Shown here: positions 19,214 through 26,993 of the stretch, one piece after another
Layout of the letters: every line of letters starts with the position of its first letter
Numbering within the stretch: position 1 is the stretch's first letter
NCBI RefSeq assembly: GCF_038070105.1
Contig: NZ_JBBPBZ010000002.1
Coordinates: 488,501-552,500, forward strand
Direction: 5' to 3'
DNA from: Methylocystis sp. IM3
GTDB lineage: Bacteria; Pseudomonadota; Alphaproteobacteria; Rhizobiales; Beijerinckiaceae
DNA: 64,000 nt
Made by a program: the position numbers and the translations under genes
Notes under the pieces: generated by a model
Told to the model about the DNA's origin: nothing
The model's input: the letters and a program-made list of their open reading frames with translations, nothing else
The model's database searches: none

Positions 19214-19774
19214 TCCGCCTACCCCCGATGGTGGTATTGCCGCATTGCAACATGCAAGCGGCGCGACCGCGCGTCTAAACTTCCAAATTGTCAATTATAC
19301 CCGGCGATTCTAGGGATATTGCGCTGTCTAAAGAAACTGCCGCGCGCGTGCTCCCGACGGAACTCAGGTAGGCGAAAACCCACCCACTGGGGCTGTTATT
19401 ACTATTCGATAGACAGTGTTTTGCTATACCAAGGGATATTGTCATTATGTTGGTGAGGGGGAATGGTTGGGCCACGCTAAACGGGGTCTTCTGGTTTGGT
19501 CCGGGAGGGCTGGGTTGGAGGCTTTGTTTAGGCGGCGACGTCGGTGTTCGTCCGATAACAACAAGCGGCAGGATTGAATGTTCGGTCTTTCGGGAATTTT
19601 TTCTGGAGACGGTTCGTTCGAAGGCCGCGTCAAGAAAGGGCGGTATGGCGTGTGGCGACCTTACGGGGGCCCTGCCTAACGTTTACGACAAACGAGGACG
19701 AAGCAGTTCCGTTCTGGGAGGCGGAGCGATACCGGTCACGCGCATATCCCTGGGAGCACATAGGAGGAGTTAAT
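19214..19774 (+). promoter_or_regulatory. pmoC upstream regulatory region
   Basis: A 561-base gene-free stretch precedes pmoC. A possible sigma-70-type promoter is TTGCTA at 19421-19426 and CATTAT at 19443-19448 (16-base spacer), about 325 bases before the pmoC ATG. That would give the long leader I recall for pmoC of type II methanotrophs. The decamer AGGGATATTG occurs twice, at 19312-19321 and 19432-19441, exactly 120 bases apart. The second copy overlaps the spacer of the putative promoter. The promoter call is a visual match only. Confidence 0.4.
19763..19769 (+). promoter_or_regulatory. pmoC ribosome binding site
   Basis: AGGAGGA lies five bases before the pmoC start codon. It fixes the start at 19775, although the frame is open back to 19574. 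Confidence 0.8.
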
Positions 19775-20542
19775 ATGGCTTCGACGACGAGCGCAGCTGC
19801 TGGCGCAGCTGCTGAGGTACAAGTAGTCGATCTGCGTGGCATGTGGATTGGCCTTGCGGTCCTGAACATCTTCTATCTGATCGTCCGCATTTACGAGCAG
19901 ATCTACGGCTGGCGCGCTGGCCTGGACTCTTTTGCTCCTGAGTTCCAGACGTATTGGATGTCGATCCTGTGGACGGAGATTCCGCTGGAGCTCGTCTCCG
20001 GTCTGGGCCTTGCCGGCTATCTGTGGAAGACCCGCGACCGCAACGTTGACGCGGTTTCGCCGCGTGAAGAGATGCGCCGCCTGGTTGTTCTGGTTCAGTG
20101 GCTTGTCGTTTACGGCATCGCCATTTACTGGGGCGCTTCGTTCTTCACGGAGCAGGACGGCACGTGGCACATGACGGTGATTCGCGACACGGACTTCACG
20201 CCGTCGCACATCATCGAGTTCTACATGAGCTATCCGATCTATTCGGTGATCGCGGTTGGCGCGTTCTTCTATGCGAAGACCCGCATTCCGTATTTTGCTC
20301 ATGGCTACTCGCTGGCGTTCCTGATCGTCGCCATCGGCCCGTTCATGATCATCCCGAACGTTGGCCTGAATGAGTGGGGCCACACCTTCTGGTTCATGGA
20401 AGAGCTGTTCGTTGCTCCGCTTCACTGGGGCTTCGTGTTCTTCGGCTGGATGGCCCTGGGCGTCTTCGGCGTCGTGCTGCAGATCCTGATGCGCATCCAT
20501 GCGCTGATCGGCAAGGAAGGCGTCGCCCTCCTCACCGAGTAA
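19775..20542 (+). CDS. pmoC: particulate methane monooxygenase subunit C
   Basis: This 255-residue integral membrane subunit of pMMO has about six hydrophobic helices. The copper ligands known from Methylococcus PmoC (Asp156, His160, His173) have clear counterparts here: D128, H132 and H145 in the stretch DGTWHMTVIRDTDFTPSH. This copper site in the membrane is a leading candidate for the methane oxidation centre. The start is the ATG at 19775 directly after an AGGAGGA site. pmoC is the first gene of the pmoCAB operon. Codon use resembles that of pmoA and pmoB, with many U-ending codons, unlike the surrounding genes. Confidence 0.97.
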   Translation: MASTTSAAAGAAAEVQVVDLRGMWIGLAVLNIFYLIVRIYEQIYGWRAGLDSFAPEFQTYWMSILWTEIPLELVSGLGLAGYLWKTRDRNVDAVSPREEMRRLVVLVQWLVVYGIAIYWGASFFTEQDGTWHMTVIRDTDFTPSHIIEFYMSYPIYSVIAVGAFFYAKTRIPYFAHGYSLAFLIVAIGPFMIIPNVGLNEWGHTFWFMEELFVAPLHWGFVFFGWMALGVFGVVLQILMRIHALIGKEGVALLTE

Positions 20543-20865
20543 TCGGGACCAAGACCGCCCGCGTCGGTGAGGCGCGGGCGGATTGCCCTGGCGGGATTTT
20601 CGCTACACCACTGACATGAGCGGTATTTGAACTTGCTGCTGAGCGGCGGGGGAAGGCTTCTTGTGTCGCGATCCGGGGTTGAGCCGGGTCGGTAAGGGGA
20701 AGGTTTCGCGGCGCTTCGTTTTCAGGCGTTGCGCAAGAGAAAACCGGACGCGGGGCGCTTACGGGCGCATTGGGTTCGGGCGCGGGTTCGGGGCGCGAGT
20801 TCCGATCTCGCGACAAAAAGAAAGCTCGGATGCGACGCTTCCGAGAAACACCAAGGAGAAGAGTG
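20543..20865 (+). other. pmoC-pmoA spacer with hairpin
   Basis: This 323-base intergenic region holds a GC-rich hairpin at 20555-20581 (nine-base arms CCGCCCGCG / CGCGGGCGG, nine-base loop) shortly after the pmoC stop. It has no T-run, so it is more likely an mRNA-stabilising or processing element than a terminator. No gene is seen. Confidence 0.6.
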
Positions 20866-21624
20866 ATGTCACAATCGAAAAGCGGGGGGGCGGTTGGTCC
20901 GTTCAACTCCGTCGCCGAGGCGGCGGGTTGCGTTCAGGCGACGGACTGGATGCTTCTTGTGTTGCTGTTTTTCGCCGTTCTGGGCGGCTACCACGTCCAC
21001 TTCATGCTGACGGCGGGCGACTGGGACTTCTGGGTCGACTGGAAGGATCGTCGTATGTGGCCGACGGTCGTGCCGATTCTGGGCGTGACCTTCTGCGCGG
21101 CGTCGCAGGCTTTCTGGTGGGTTAACTTCCGCCTTCCGTTCGGCGCCGTTTTCGCGGCTCTGGGCCTCCTGATTGGCGAGTGGATCAACCGCTACGTCAA
21201 CTTCTGGGGCTGGACCTACTTCCCGATCAGCCTCGTGTTCCCGTCTGCTCTGATCGTTCCGGCGATCTGGCTTGACGTGATCCTGCTGCTGTCGGGCTCC
21301 TATGTGATCACGGCGGTTGTCGGTTCGCTGGGCTGGGGTCTGCTGTTCTATCCGAACAACTGGCCGGCGATTGCCGCTTTCCACCAGGCGACCGAGCAGC
21401 ATGGTCAGCTGATGACGCTTGCTGACCTGATCGGCCTCCACTACGTCCGCACGTCGATGCCGGAATACATCCGCATGGTCGAGCGCGGCACGCTGCGCAC
21501 GTTCGGTAAGGACGTTGTGCCGGTTGCGGCGTTCTTCTCGGGCTTCGTCTCGATGATGGTGTATTTCCTGTGGTGGTTCATGGGTCGCTGGTATTCCACG
21601 ACCAAGGTGATCGACACCATCTGA
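20866..21624 (+). CDS. pmoA: particulate methane monooxygenase subunit A
   Basis: The 252-residue length equals that of PmoA in type II methanotrophs, and the N-terminus MSQSKSGGAVGPFNSVAEAA is the canonical one. It is a multispanning membrane subunit of pMMO and the standard marker gene for methanotrophs. The usual forward-primer site (coding GDWDFW) is intact at 21017-21034. AAGGAGAAG lies just before the ATG at 20866. It looks like the conventional (pmoA1-type) form, not the divergent high-affinity pmoA2 type. That judgement is from remembered sequences, not an alignment. Confidence 0.97.
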   Translation: MSQSKSGGAVGPFNSVAEAAGCVQATDWMLLVLLFFAVLGGYHVHFMLTAGDWDFWVDWKDRRMWPTVVPILGVTFCAASQAFWWVNFRLPFGAVFAALGLLIGEWINRYVNFWGWTYFPISLVFPSALIVPAIWLDVILLLSGSYVITAVVGSLGWGLLFYPNNWPAIAAFHQATEQHGQLMTLADLIGLHYVRTSMPEYIRMVERGTLRTFGKDVVPVAAFFSGFVSMMVYFLWWFMGRWYSTTKVIDTI

Positions 21625-21633
21625 TGCGGGCTG

Positions 21634-21660
21634 GGCCGCGGTTACTTGTGGGTCGCGGCC
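21634..21660 (+). other. pmoA-pmoB intergenic hairpin
   Basis: Seven-base perfect arms GGCCGCG (21634-21640) and CGCGGCC (21654-21660) form a hairpin directly after pmoA. No T-run follows. Like the hairpin after pmoC, it may tune the stability of the segments of the operon mRNA. Confidence 0.5.
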
Positions 21661-21786
21661 TGTCTCGAAACGGAAAAACGCAGTTTTGTTTGGGTTGGAT
21701 CGGCGATTTGGCCTGACGGACTGCGATGAAAAAAATCGGCTGGCGCGCGAGGCGCCGGCCGGAAGAGGAACCTGGGAGGTTTGTTC

Positions 21787-23045
21787 ATGAAAAAGCTAGT
21801 CAAGCTCGCCGCCATTGGCGCGGCGGCTGCTGTGGCGGCGACGCTCGGGCGGTCGCTCCGGCTTCGGCGCACGGCGAGAAGTCGCAGCAGGCGTTCCTTC
21901 GCATGCGCACGCTGAACTGGTATGACGTTGCGTGGTCGAAGACGACGGTCAACGTCAACGAGGACATGGTTCTGTCGGGCAAGGTTCACGTCTTCTCGGC
22001 GTGGCCGCAGGCGGTCGCCAACCCGCGCGTTTCGTTCCTGAACGCCGGCGAGCCCGGCCCGGTTCTGGTTCGCACGGCGCAGTTCATCGGCGAGCAGTTC
22101 GCTCCGCGTTCGGTTTCGCTCGAGATCGGCAAGGACTATGCCTTCTCGATCAACCTGCGCGGCCGTCGCGCTGGCCGTTGGCACGTCCATGCCCAGATCA
22201 ACGTTGAAGGCGGCGGCCCGATCATCGGACCCGGCCAGTGGATTGAGATCAAGGGCGACATGAAGGACTTCACCGACCCGGTGACGCTCCTCGACGGTTC
22301 GACCGTTGACCTCGAGCACTACGGCATCAGCCGCGTTTATGCGTGGCATCTGCCGTGGATGGCGGTTGGCGCCGCCTGGATCCTGTTCTGGTTCATCCGC
22401 AAGGGCATCATCGCGTCCTACATCAAGGTCGCGGAAGGCCGTCCGGATGACGTGATCGGCGATGACGACCGTCGCATTGGCGCGATTGTTCTCGCTCTGA
22501 CGATCCTGGCGACCATCGTCGGCTACGCCGTGACGAACTCGACCTTCCCGCGCACGATCCCGCTTCAGGCCGGCTTGCAGAAGCCTCTGACGCCGATCGA
22601 GACGGAAGGCACGGCTGGCGTCGGCAAGGAGCAGGTGACGACCGAGCTGAACGGCGGCGTCTACAAGGTTCCGGGCCGTGAGCTGACGATCAACGTGAAG
22701 GTGAAGAACGGCACGTCTCAGCCGGTGCGCCTCGGCGAATATACCGCCGCTGGCCTGCGCTTCCTGAACCCGTCGGTGTTCACCTCGAAGCCTGACTTCC
22801 CGGACTACCTGCTTGCTGACCGCGGCCTGTCGAACGACGACACGATCGCGCCCGGCGAGTCGAAGGAGATCGTTGTGAAGATCCAGGACGCGCGTTGGGA
22901 CATCGAGCGTCTGTCTGACCTGGCTTACGACACCGACAGCCAGATCGGCGGCCTGCTGTTCTTCTTCACGCCGGATGGCAAGCGCTTTGCGGCTGAAATC
23001 GGCGGCCCGGTGATTCCGAAGTTCGTCGCCGGCGACATGCCCTAA
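21787..23045 (+). pseudogene. pmoB: particulate methane monooxygenase subunit B, frameshifted in signal peptide
   Basis: The expected PmoB start, MKKLVKLAAIGAAAAVAATLG, begins at ATG 21787. At about 21847-21852 the frame shifts by one missing base: the frame from 21787 continues as RSLRLRR and hits a stop at 21913-21915. The next frame continues as AVAPASAHGEKSQQ and runs intact to 23045. Adding one base gives 1260 nt, a 419-residue protein, the normal PmoB length. The mature part looks functional: the N-terminal histidine of HGEK after the signal peptide and RWHVHAQ supply the dicopper-site histidines, and two membrane helices follow. A start at 21726 would be in the mature frame but encodes no signal peptide and has no ribosome site. 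A sequencing error is possible. Confidence 0.9.
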
Positions 23046-23071
23046 GCGAACTGCGATCGCTGAATAAAAAG

Positions 23072-23101
23072 CCGGCCGGATCGAAAGATCCGGCCGGTTT
23101 T
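23072..23101 (+). terminator. Rho-independent terminator of pmoCAB
   Basis: A perfect 11-base stem (23072-23082 with 23087-23097) closes a GAAA tetraloop and is followed by TTTT at 23098-23101. It lies 26 bases after the pmoB stop. Confidence 0.93.
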
Positions 23102-23574
23102 CTTATTTCCGGCTCCAATGCCGGAATTTCCGTCTTTTGCACGATCCGAGGCGTTAGGGCCCCTTGAGGGCCCCTTGTCGCCAATCGCTGTACGCGCTCG
23201 CCGAGCAGAGCTCGACGGCGTTCATATATGCCAAGAGGTAAGCGCGAATATCACCCACGGGGTCCACCTTGCCCGGTCTTCTTAGTTCAACGCCGCTGGG
23301 CCATTTCAAATTACATCACCCGCGACGCGATCTTTTAGGCTGCCGATCGTCAATCAAGACAGATGCCCGCCCCACCCGCACGGAGGCAGGCGATCGCCGG
23401 GAATGGTGGATCGCCGACGAGCGCCATTTTCGATCCGAGTGCGTCGGACCGGGCCTCCCGCTCCTTGTCTTGACGCGCTTTCTTGCGCCGAACCGCATTC
23501 CACTTGGACGGTTTTTGTGACCCGCCCGCGCCGCCCGATTGAAGTCTGCGCGGGGGGCGCGTCAGCCAAATGAG
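23102..23574. other. pmoB to attL-1 intergenic region
   Basis: No firmly supported gene lies between the pmo terminator and the left end of element 1. Before insertion this stretch followed the fliP stop directly. It contains the tandem GGGCCCCTTGA repeat at about 23157-23175 and one short possible minus-strand frame, listed separately. Confidence 0.5.
23154..23267 (-). CDS. possible short hypothetical ORF
   Basis: This is a 37-codon frame from a GTG at 23267. The product VGDIRAYLLAYMNAVELCSA and its tail read like a real helical protein piece, and the frame is open a further 17 codons upstream without an ATG. It could be a remnant of a longer gene. There is no clear ribosome site, so support is weak. 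Confidence 0.25.
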   Translation of the reverse strand: MDPVGDIRAYLLAYMNAVELCSASAYSDWRQGALKGP

Positions 23575-23591
23575 CGGATCAGGCTTCCGAT
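23562..23591 (-). pseudogene. displaced 3' end of fliP (attL side of element 1)
   Basis: On the minus strand this encodes IGSLIRSFG followed by a stop (23562-23564). That is the expected natural C-terminus of FliP. The fliP gene body lies 14 kb away at 37629-38344. Joining 38344-37629 to 23574-23562 gives 729 nt (243 codons with stop) in frame. This shows that element 1 inserted here. Confidence 0.93.
23575..23591. repeat. attL of element 1
   Basis: CGGATCAGGCTTCCGAT is identical to 37629-37645 and lies in the same orientation. With one mismatch the repeat extends to 21 bases (23571-23591 against 37625-37645). It lies in the fliP 3' coding sequence. Confidence 0.93.
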
Positions 23592-23707
23592 CATGCCTGC
23601 ATGAAAACCAATAAGATACCGGCGGGCAATGGCATAAACCACACCGCTTTCCACACCGTTTGCGCTCGGTTACAGTCCGCGCCGGTGAAGCAACACCGGA
23701 GCCTTCC

Positions 23708-24109
23708 ATGAATATCGTCGCCATTGTCGAGAGCCCTTCCGAAATAGCGGGAGCCTGCGATCTGCGCAGGCGGGAGTTGAACATCACCAACTTAGCGCTC
23801 GATGACGCGGCGGGCTTGCAGTCGGGCTATAGCTCGACCCTGTTTTGTGGAAAAAAGAGAATGGGCGATATGTCGATGCCCTCGATGCTCGGCGCTCTAG
23901 GTATGAAGCTGATCGCCGTCGCTGACGATGCCTGGGTTCCGCCGGTCACGTGGCGTTGCTCCAGCATCGCGTGGTGTCCGATCTCTCGTCTTCCGATCCT
24001 GTGCCCGCCCAGCGACCGCGTCTTCGCCGCTCTCCCTGCGCCTCGCGAAGAACCACCGGCCGTCATCGAACTGGCTTCTTGGGAGCGGCTCGATCGCCCC
24101 ACGCGCTGA
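23708..24109 (+). CDS. small phage-type HTH-like protein
   Basis: The 133-residue product has an N-terminal region (residues about 15-75: LRRRELNITNLALDDAAGLQ, then GYSSTLF and MSMPSMLGALGMKLIAVAD). It resembles a small helix-turn-helix-like protein found repeatedly in rhizobial and other alphaproteobacterial prophages. The C-terminal 55 residues look unrelated and may be poorly conserved. The ATG at 23708 is preceded by a CGGAGC motif. It is the first gene inside the left end of element 1. A regulatory role is likely but unproven. Confidence 0.6.
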   Translation: MNIVAIVESPSEIAGACDLRRRELNITNLALDDAAGLQSGYSSTLFCGKKRMGDMSMPSMLGALGMKLIAVADDAWVPPVTWRCSSIAWCPISRLPILCPPSDRVFAALPAPREEPPAVIELASWERLDRPTR

Positions 24110-24402
24110 CGCCAGCCCGTGCGGTCGCGGCCACGGCTGTCGGATGGTCGCGCCCTCCTGCCGCGAGACCCCCACCCCCATGCCACCCAGGGGAAAAATG
24201 GCGATCGGGTTCCTATGGTCCAGGATCGGACAGGAATGACCCCTCTCTAAATTTTTTGGGTGTCTCGGAGATTTGGCTGGCTGAAAACATTTTGGCCGCT
24301 TGGATGTTTCCAGGCGGCCTGTCTGTAGTTCGATCTTCTGGCGTTCTTCGGAATTTCACCCGCGCGGAGGTTCGGCTCCGATTCGCTGGTAGCGCGTTGC
24401 GG
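24110..24402. other. non-coding stretch in element 1 with repeat motif
   Basis: No gene seen. It contains GAAAACATTTTGGCC (24282-24296) within a 25-base stretch that nearly recurs at 35944-35968 near the other end of the element. Confidence 0.4.
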
Positions 24403-24579
24403 CTAATCTTGGATGCCGCTCTTAAACCAGCAGTCTTGGGAAATGGGGCACCAAACCCCCGTAAAGCGATTCCGATGATGCCAGCCACCACTGATCTCTT
24501 CGTAGCGAAACATCCACCCGAAGACGACGACTGCAAACACGATAGCGGCGGCGAGCGCCTTCCGACCGTCCTGAAACAT
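24403..24579 (-). CDS. small single-span membrane protein
   Basis: This 58-residue frame starts at ATG 24579. It has one hydrophobic helix at about residues 8-24 (ALAAAIVFAVVVFGWMF) and a hydrophilic C-terminal part with two cysteines in WCPISQDCWF. The reading is protein-like and fits the small membrane proteins common in such elements. The ribosome site is weak (GAGAACGAG). No function can be assigned. Confidence 0.5.
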   Translation of the reverse strand: MFQDGRKALAAAIVFAVVVFGWMFRYEEISGGWHHRNRFTGVWCPISQDCWFKSGIQD

Positions 24580-24822
24580 TGCTCGTTCTCAGAGAAAAAC
24601 AGTAACCCGCGCTTTTATAACCCGTGAAATATCCCGCACAAGCAAGCGGAGCCGGCAGCACAAGGCTATCACGATCTCCACAACGCCTCCCCCGCCGAAA
24701 CACCCGGCCCCTCTCCCGAAATTCTGTGGCCCGAAAACATTCCGGACTATTGGCCTGAAAGTCGCTTTTACGCCCGGCTCCAAAAAATTTGGCCCCTGAA
24801 TATTCCCATGGGCACGAAAAAT

Positions 24823-25182
24823 TTATTGCTGGCGATTAGCGCAGGGCCACGCCTCGGCGAGAGCAACGATTGCGATAGCCGCAATATCATTGTGCAGACC
24901 CTCTGGGTGACGCTGCATGTAGGCTATGACTACTCTTACGGCTTGGGCTGTTGTTACGCCGTTCGGTGGGCAACTTCTTCTTTGCAAAATTATCTCGGAG
25001 AGTATCAAAGTTGTATTAACAGCACCGGCGCAGACGCCTTGGTTGAAAAACCCGCTATTGTTTTTCTGCTCTACAAAATCGATACATGACTGCAAAAGAT
25101 CATTCCCAGTGGTGCCGCCTACCGCCTTCTCTGTAATTAAAATCGGGATTAAACAAGCGGCGAAAAAGATTCTCATCTTCAT
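24823..25182 (-). CDS. Rap1a/Tai-family protein (immunity-protein-like)
   Basis: This 119-residue secreted protein has a signal peptide (MKMRIFFAACLIPILITEKAVG). Its core matches the Rap1a/Tai family: an early cysteine in LLQSCID, GVCAGAVNTTLIL in the middle, and CPPNGVTTAQAVRVVIAYM with a final tryptophan-proline-cysteine. Rap1a and Tai proteins neutralise type VI amidase effectors in the periplasm, but many family members are orphans of unknown role. No amidase effector is near. AGGAAG precedes the ATG at 25182. In element 1 it is probably a cargo gene that benefits the host. Confidence 0.75.
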   Translation of the reverse strand: MKMRIFFAACLIPILITEKAVGGTTGNDLLQSCIDFVEQKNNSGFFNQGVCAGAVNTTLILSEIILQRRSCPPNGVTTAQAVRVVIAYMQRHPEGLHNDIAAIAIVALAEAWPCANRQQ

Positions 25183-25319
25183 GGAGGATTTCTTCCTGTC
25201 TGGTTTTTTTTGCAATTGCGTTAGCGTACCAGGTCGACTTTGCACTGAGATTGTAGGCTTCCTGTTGAGCCTATCGCGTATTCGCCTTCCCGTGGGACCT
25301 CATTACAGGGCGACGCCGA

Positions 25320-25727
25320 TTAAAGTGTCCTCCGCAGCGCTTCTCGCCCCATCTCGCGCCATCGCGCTTCCGTCCTGGCGGCTTCCTCGCGCCTGATCGC
25401 GATGGGGCAACGCGTCCACAGAACGGCGCCCGGCCATTCCTCGGGCGTCTCGACGGTGAGACCATGCGCCTGGGCAAAATCCTGACATGCGGCGTGATCG
25501 TCTGGCCTAACACGCTGCGCGAGGATGGCTGTCACGCGGCCATCGTGCCGGCGGAAGAAGACGGGCCTCGAGCAATGGGGCGGCAACTCTGGCTCATGGT
25601 CCCAAATGTCGATGCGCTCGCCGTCCGCCAGGATGCGCCATGAGAATGGCTTCGGGCAGACGATCCATCTCCGGGCGCGCGCGAATGCTCTGGCGCGGGT
25701 AAGGTCGATTGTGTCGAGGTCGGTCAC
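25320..25727 (-). CDS. hypothetical element protein
   Basis: This 135-residue soluble protein is rich in arginine and tryptophan and has no recognisable motif. The GTG at 25727 overlaps the stop of the upstream gene (GTGA) and has GGAGG nine bases before it, so it is preferred over the in-frame GTG at 25742. It is the last gene of the minus-strand early operon of element 1 (26993 down to 25320). I do not recognise a function. Confidence 0.65.
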   Translation of the reverse strand: MTDLDTIDLTRARAFARARRWIVCPKPFSWRILADGERIDIWDHEPELPPHCSRPVFFRRHDGRVTAILAQRVRPDDHAACQDFAQAHGLTVETPEEWPGAVLWTRCPIAIRREEAARTEARWREMGREALRRTL

Positions 25728-25960
25728 TCCCCGCGCCTCCACTGGCCCAGGGCCGCGCGCGATAGAGGCTCTCCGCTGCGCTCGCGGCGGGGCCGCTCGT
25801 ATTCCGGCGGGATGGGCAGTCCTGCCGCGCGCATCATGGTGACAACGCCGCCGATGGGCAGCTCGAACCGCCGCGCGGCCTGCGGAATGGTCAGCTCGCC
25901 TTTTTTGATCGCGCGCAGGATGCGGCGCTTCTCGGGGTGGGGTCCGTATGCGGTTCGCAT
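25724..25960 (-). CDS. small HTH-type protein
   Basis: The 78-residue product has a likely helix-turn-helix at about residues 12-45 (RRILRAIKKGELTIPQAARR, then the recognition-like helix starting at FELPIGGVVTMM) and a basic C-terminus. AGAGGAG lies nine bases before the ATG at 25960. It precedes and overlaps the hypothetical gene at 25320-25727. Directly upstream lie three copies of the C-rich composite repeat, so it may be an element-specific regulator. Confidence 0.6.
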   Translation of the reverse strand: MRTAYGPHPEKRRILRAIKKGELTIPQAARRFELPIGGVVTMMRAAGLPIPPEYERPRRERSGEPLSRAALGQWRRGE

Positions 25961-25977
25961 GGTGACTCGCTCCTCTC

Positions 25978-26181
25978 GAATTTTGGAAAAAACGGCTACC
26001 CCCTGGCCCCCTGAAACCCCTAAAACCGGGATGGAAACGCTCTCGGAGGGCGGATGAATTTCAGGGAAAACGGGGGAGTGGGTAGCCCTCAAAACCCCCG
26101 AAACCCTGTCGCGCACCCCACTGGCTGGCTGAATTTCAAAGAAAATGGCCGGGGGGCCGCCCCTCAAAACCCCCGAAACCC
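25978..26181 (+). repeat. three C-rich composite repeats (element 1)
   Basis: Copies at 25978-26027, 26056-26106 and 26131-26181. Each starts with GAATTT plus a purine run ending in AAAAYGG, then a C-rich spacer and CCCTCAAAACCCC or a close variant ending in AAACCC or AAAACC. Two more copies lie in inverted orientation at 35998-36047 and 36085-36134. They fill the gap between the HTH gene and the SSB gene. Confidence 0.8.
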
Positions 26182-26246
26182 TCCAATTACGAAAAACCCC
26201 GGCGAGGCGGACCTGGCCGGGGCGAAAGGCAACCGACTGGCTGGCC

Positions 26247-26993
26247 TTAAAACGGGATGTCATCGTCTAAGCCCGCGTGGCCGCGGGCAGGCATGTGCCT
26301 GTCGCCCCCGTTCGCCGCCATTTCCTCAAGCGTGCGCTGCCGCCCCTGGCGCGCTCTCCAATCGGCGGGCTGGCCAGCGGGGGGCCGTGGCGCGTCTTCT
26401 CGCGCCTGGCGTTTCTGCTGGGGCTCCGCGCGCGCGATCTCACGGGACAAGAGGCTGAGCCCGATGCGGGGTTTGCCTTCCTTGTCGGTGTAGAGTTCAA
26501 ACTTCGGCTCGCCCGTCACTTCGCAAAATTCGCCGTCGCGAAGCTCCATGGCCGCTGCGATCGCGTCTCCGAAAATCATGCAGCGCCAGAAGTCGTTGCG
26601 CTCGCCGTTCCGGTCTTTGACAGTGACGATGGCATAATCTTTTCCGCTCTTGGCGGTGCGCGTCTCTGGATCACGGAAAACGTAACCCGAGAGGGTTCCT
26701 GTGAACGACATGGTTTTTCTCTCCTGCTGCCACGGCGCGCGGCATTCGTCGCACACCCAGTTTTCTTTGTGATCGACGGTGAAGGCGACCTGTGCGAGCT
26801 GGCCACACCGGCAAAATCGGTTGGTGATGTGCGCTGCTCTCGCAACGGCGTTTCGCTCGCGCGCCCTTTCCTCAAGGGCTTCGATGTCGAATAAGGTGGC
26901 GGGTTCGGCGGGCGGCGCCGCCGCTGCTGCTTTTTCGCTTTCCCATCGGGCGCGCTCCCGAGCCAGAGCCATATCGAAGGCGCTCTGGCTCAT
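26247..26993 (-). CDS. single-stranded DNA-binding protein with N-terminal zinc motif
   Basis: This 248-residue protein has a helical N-terminus with an IDALEER-like coiled segment, then a four-cysteine motif CRCG...CDEC (about residues 61-83). An OB-fold SSB-like domain follows (about 95-190, MSFTGTLSGYVFRDPE to GLSLLSREI). A disordered tail ends in DDDIPF, the classic SSB tip that recruits partner proteins. Zinc motif plus SSB is an unusual fusion. It overlaps the primase gene by four bases, so the pair forms the replication module of element 1. Element 2 has the same zinc motif as a separate small protein. Confidence 0.85.
   Translation of the reverse strand: MSQSAFDMALARERARWESEKAAAAAPPAEPATLFDIEALEERARERNAVARAAHITNRFCRCGQLAQVAFTVDHKENWVCDECRAPWQQERKTMSFTGTLSGYVFRDPETRTAKSGKDYAIVTVKDRNGERNDFWRCMIFGDAIAAAMELRDGEFCEVTGEPKFELYTDKEGKPRIGLSLLSREIARAEPQQKRQAREDAPRPPAGQPADWRARQGRQRTLEEMAANGGDRHMPARGHAGLDDDIPF

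Noticed and set aside
20555-21660. Terminators inside pmoCAB
   Set aside because: The two GC hairpins have no T-run, and pmoC, pmoA and pmoB are known to be one operon; they were annotated as mRNA-stability hairpins instead.
21726-21786. Alternative pmoB start at 21726 giving one uninterrupted frame
   Set aside because: It has no ribosome site and encodes an arginine-rich segment in place of the conserved signal peptide that is present in the other frame.
23350-23790. 146-codon minus-strand frame across attL
   Set aside because: It crosses the element boundary, overlaps the fliP end in another frame, and has no recognisable pattern.
25978-26181. CRISPR array
   Set aside because: Only three irregular copies, with C-rich units, inverted distant copies and no cas genes.
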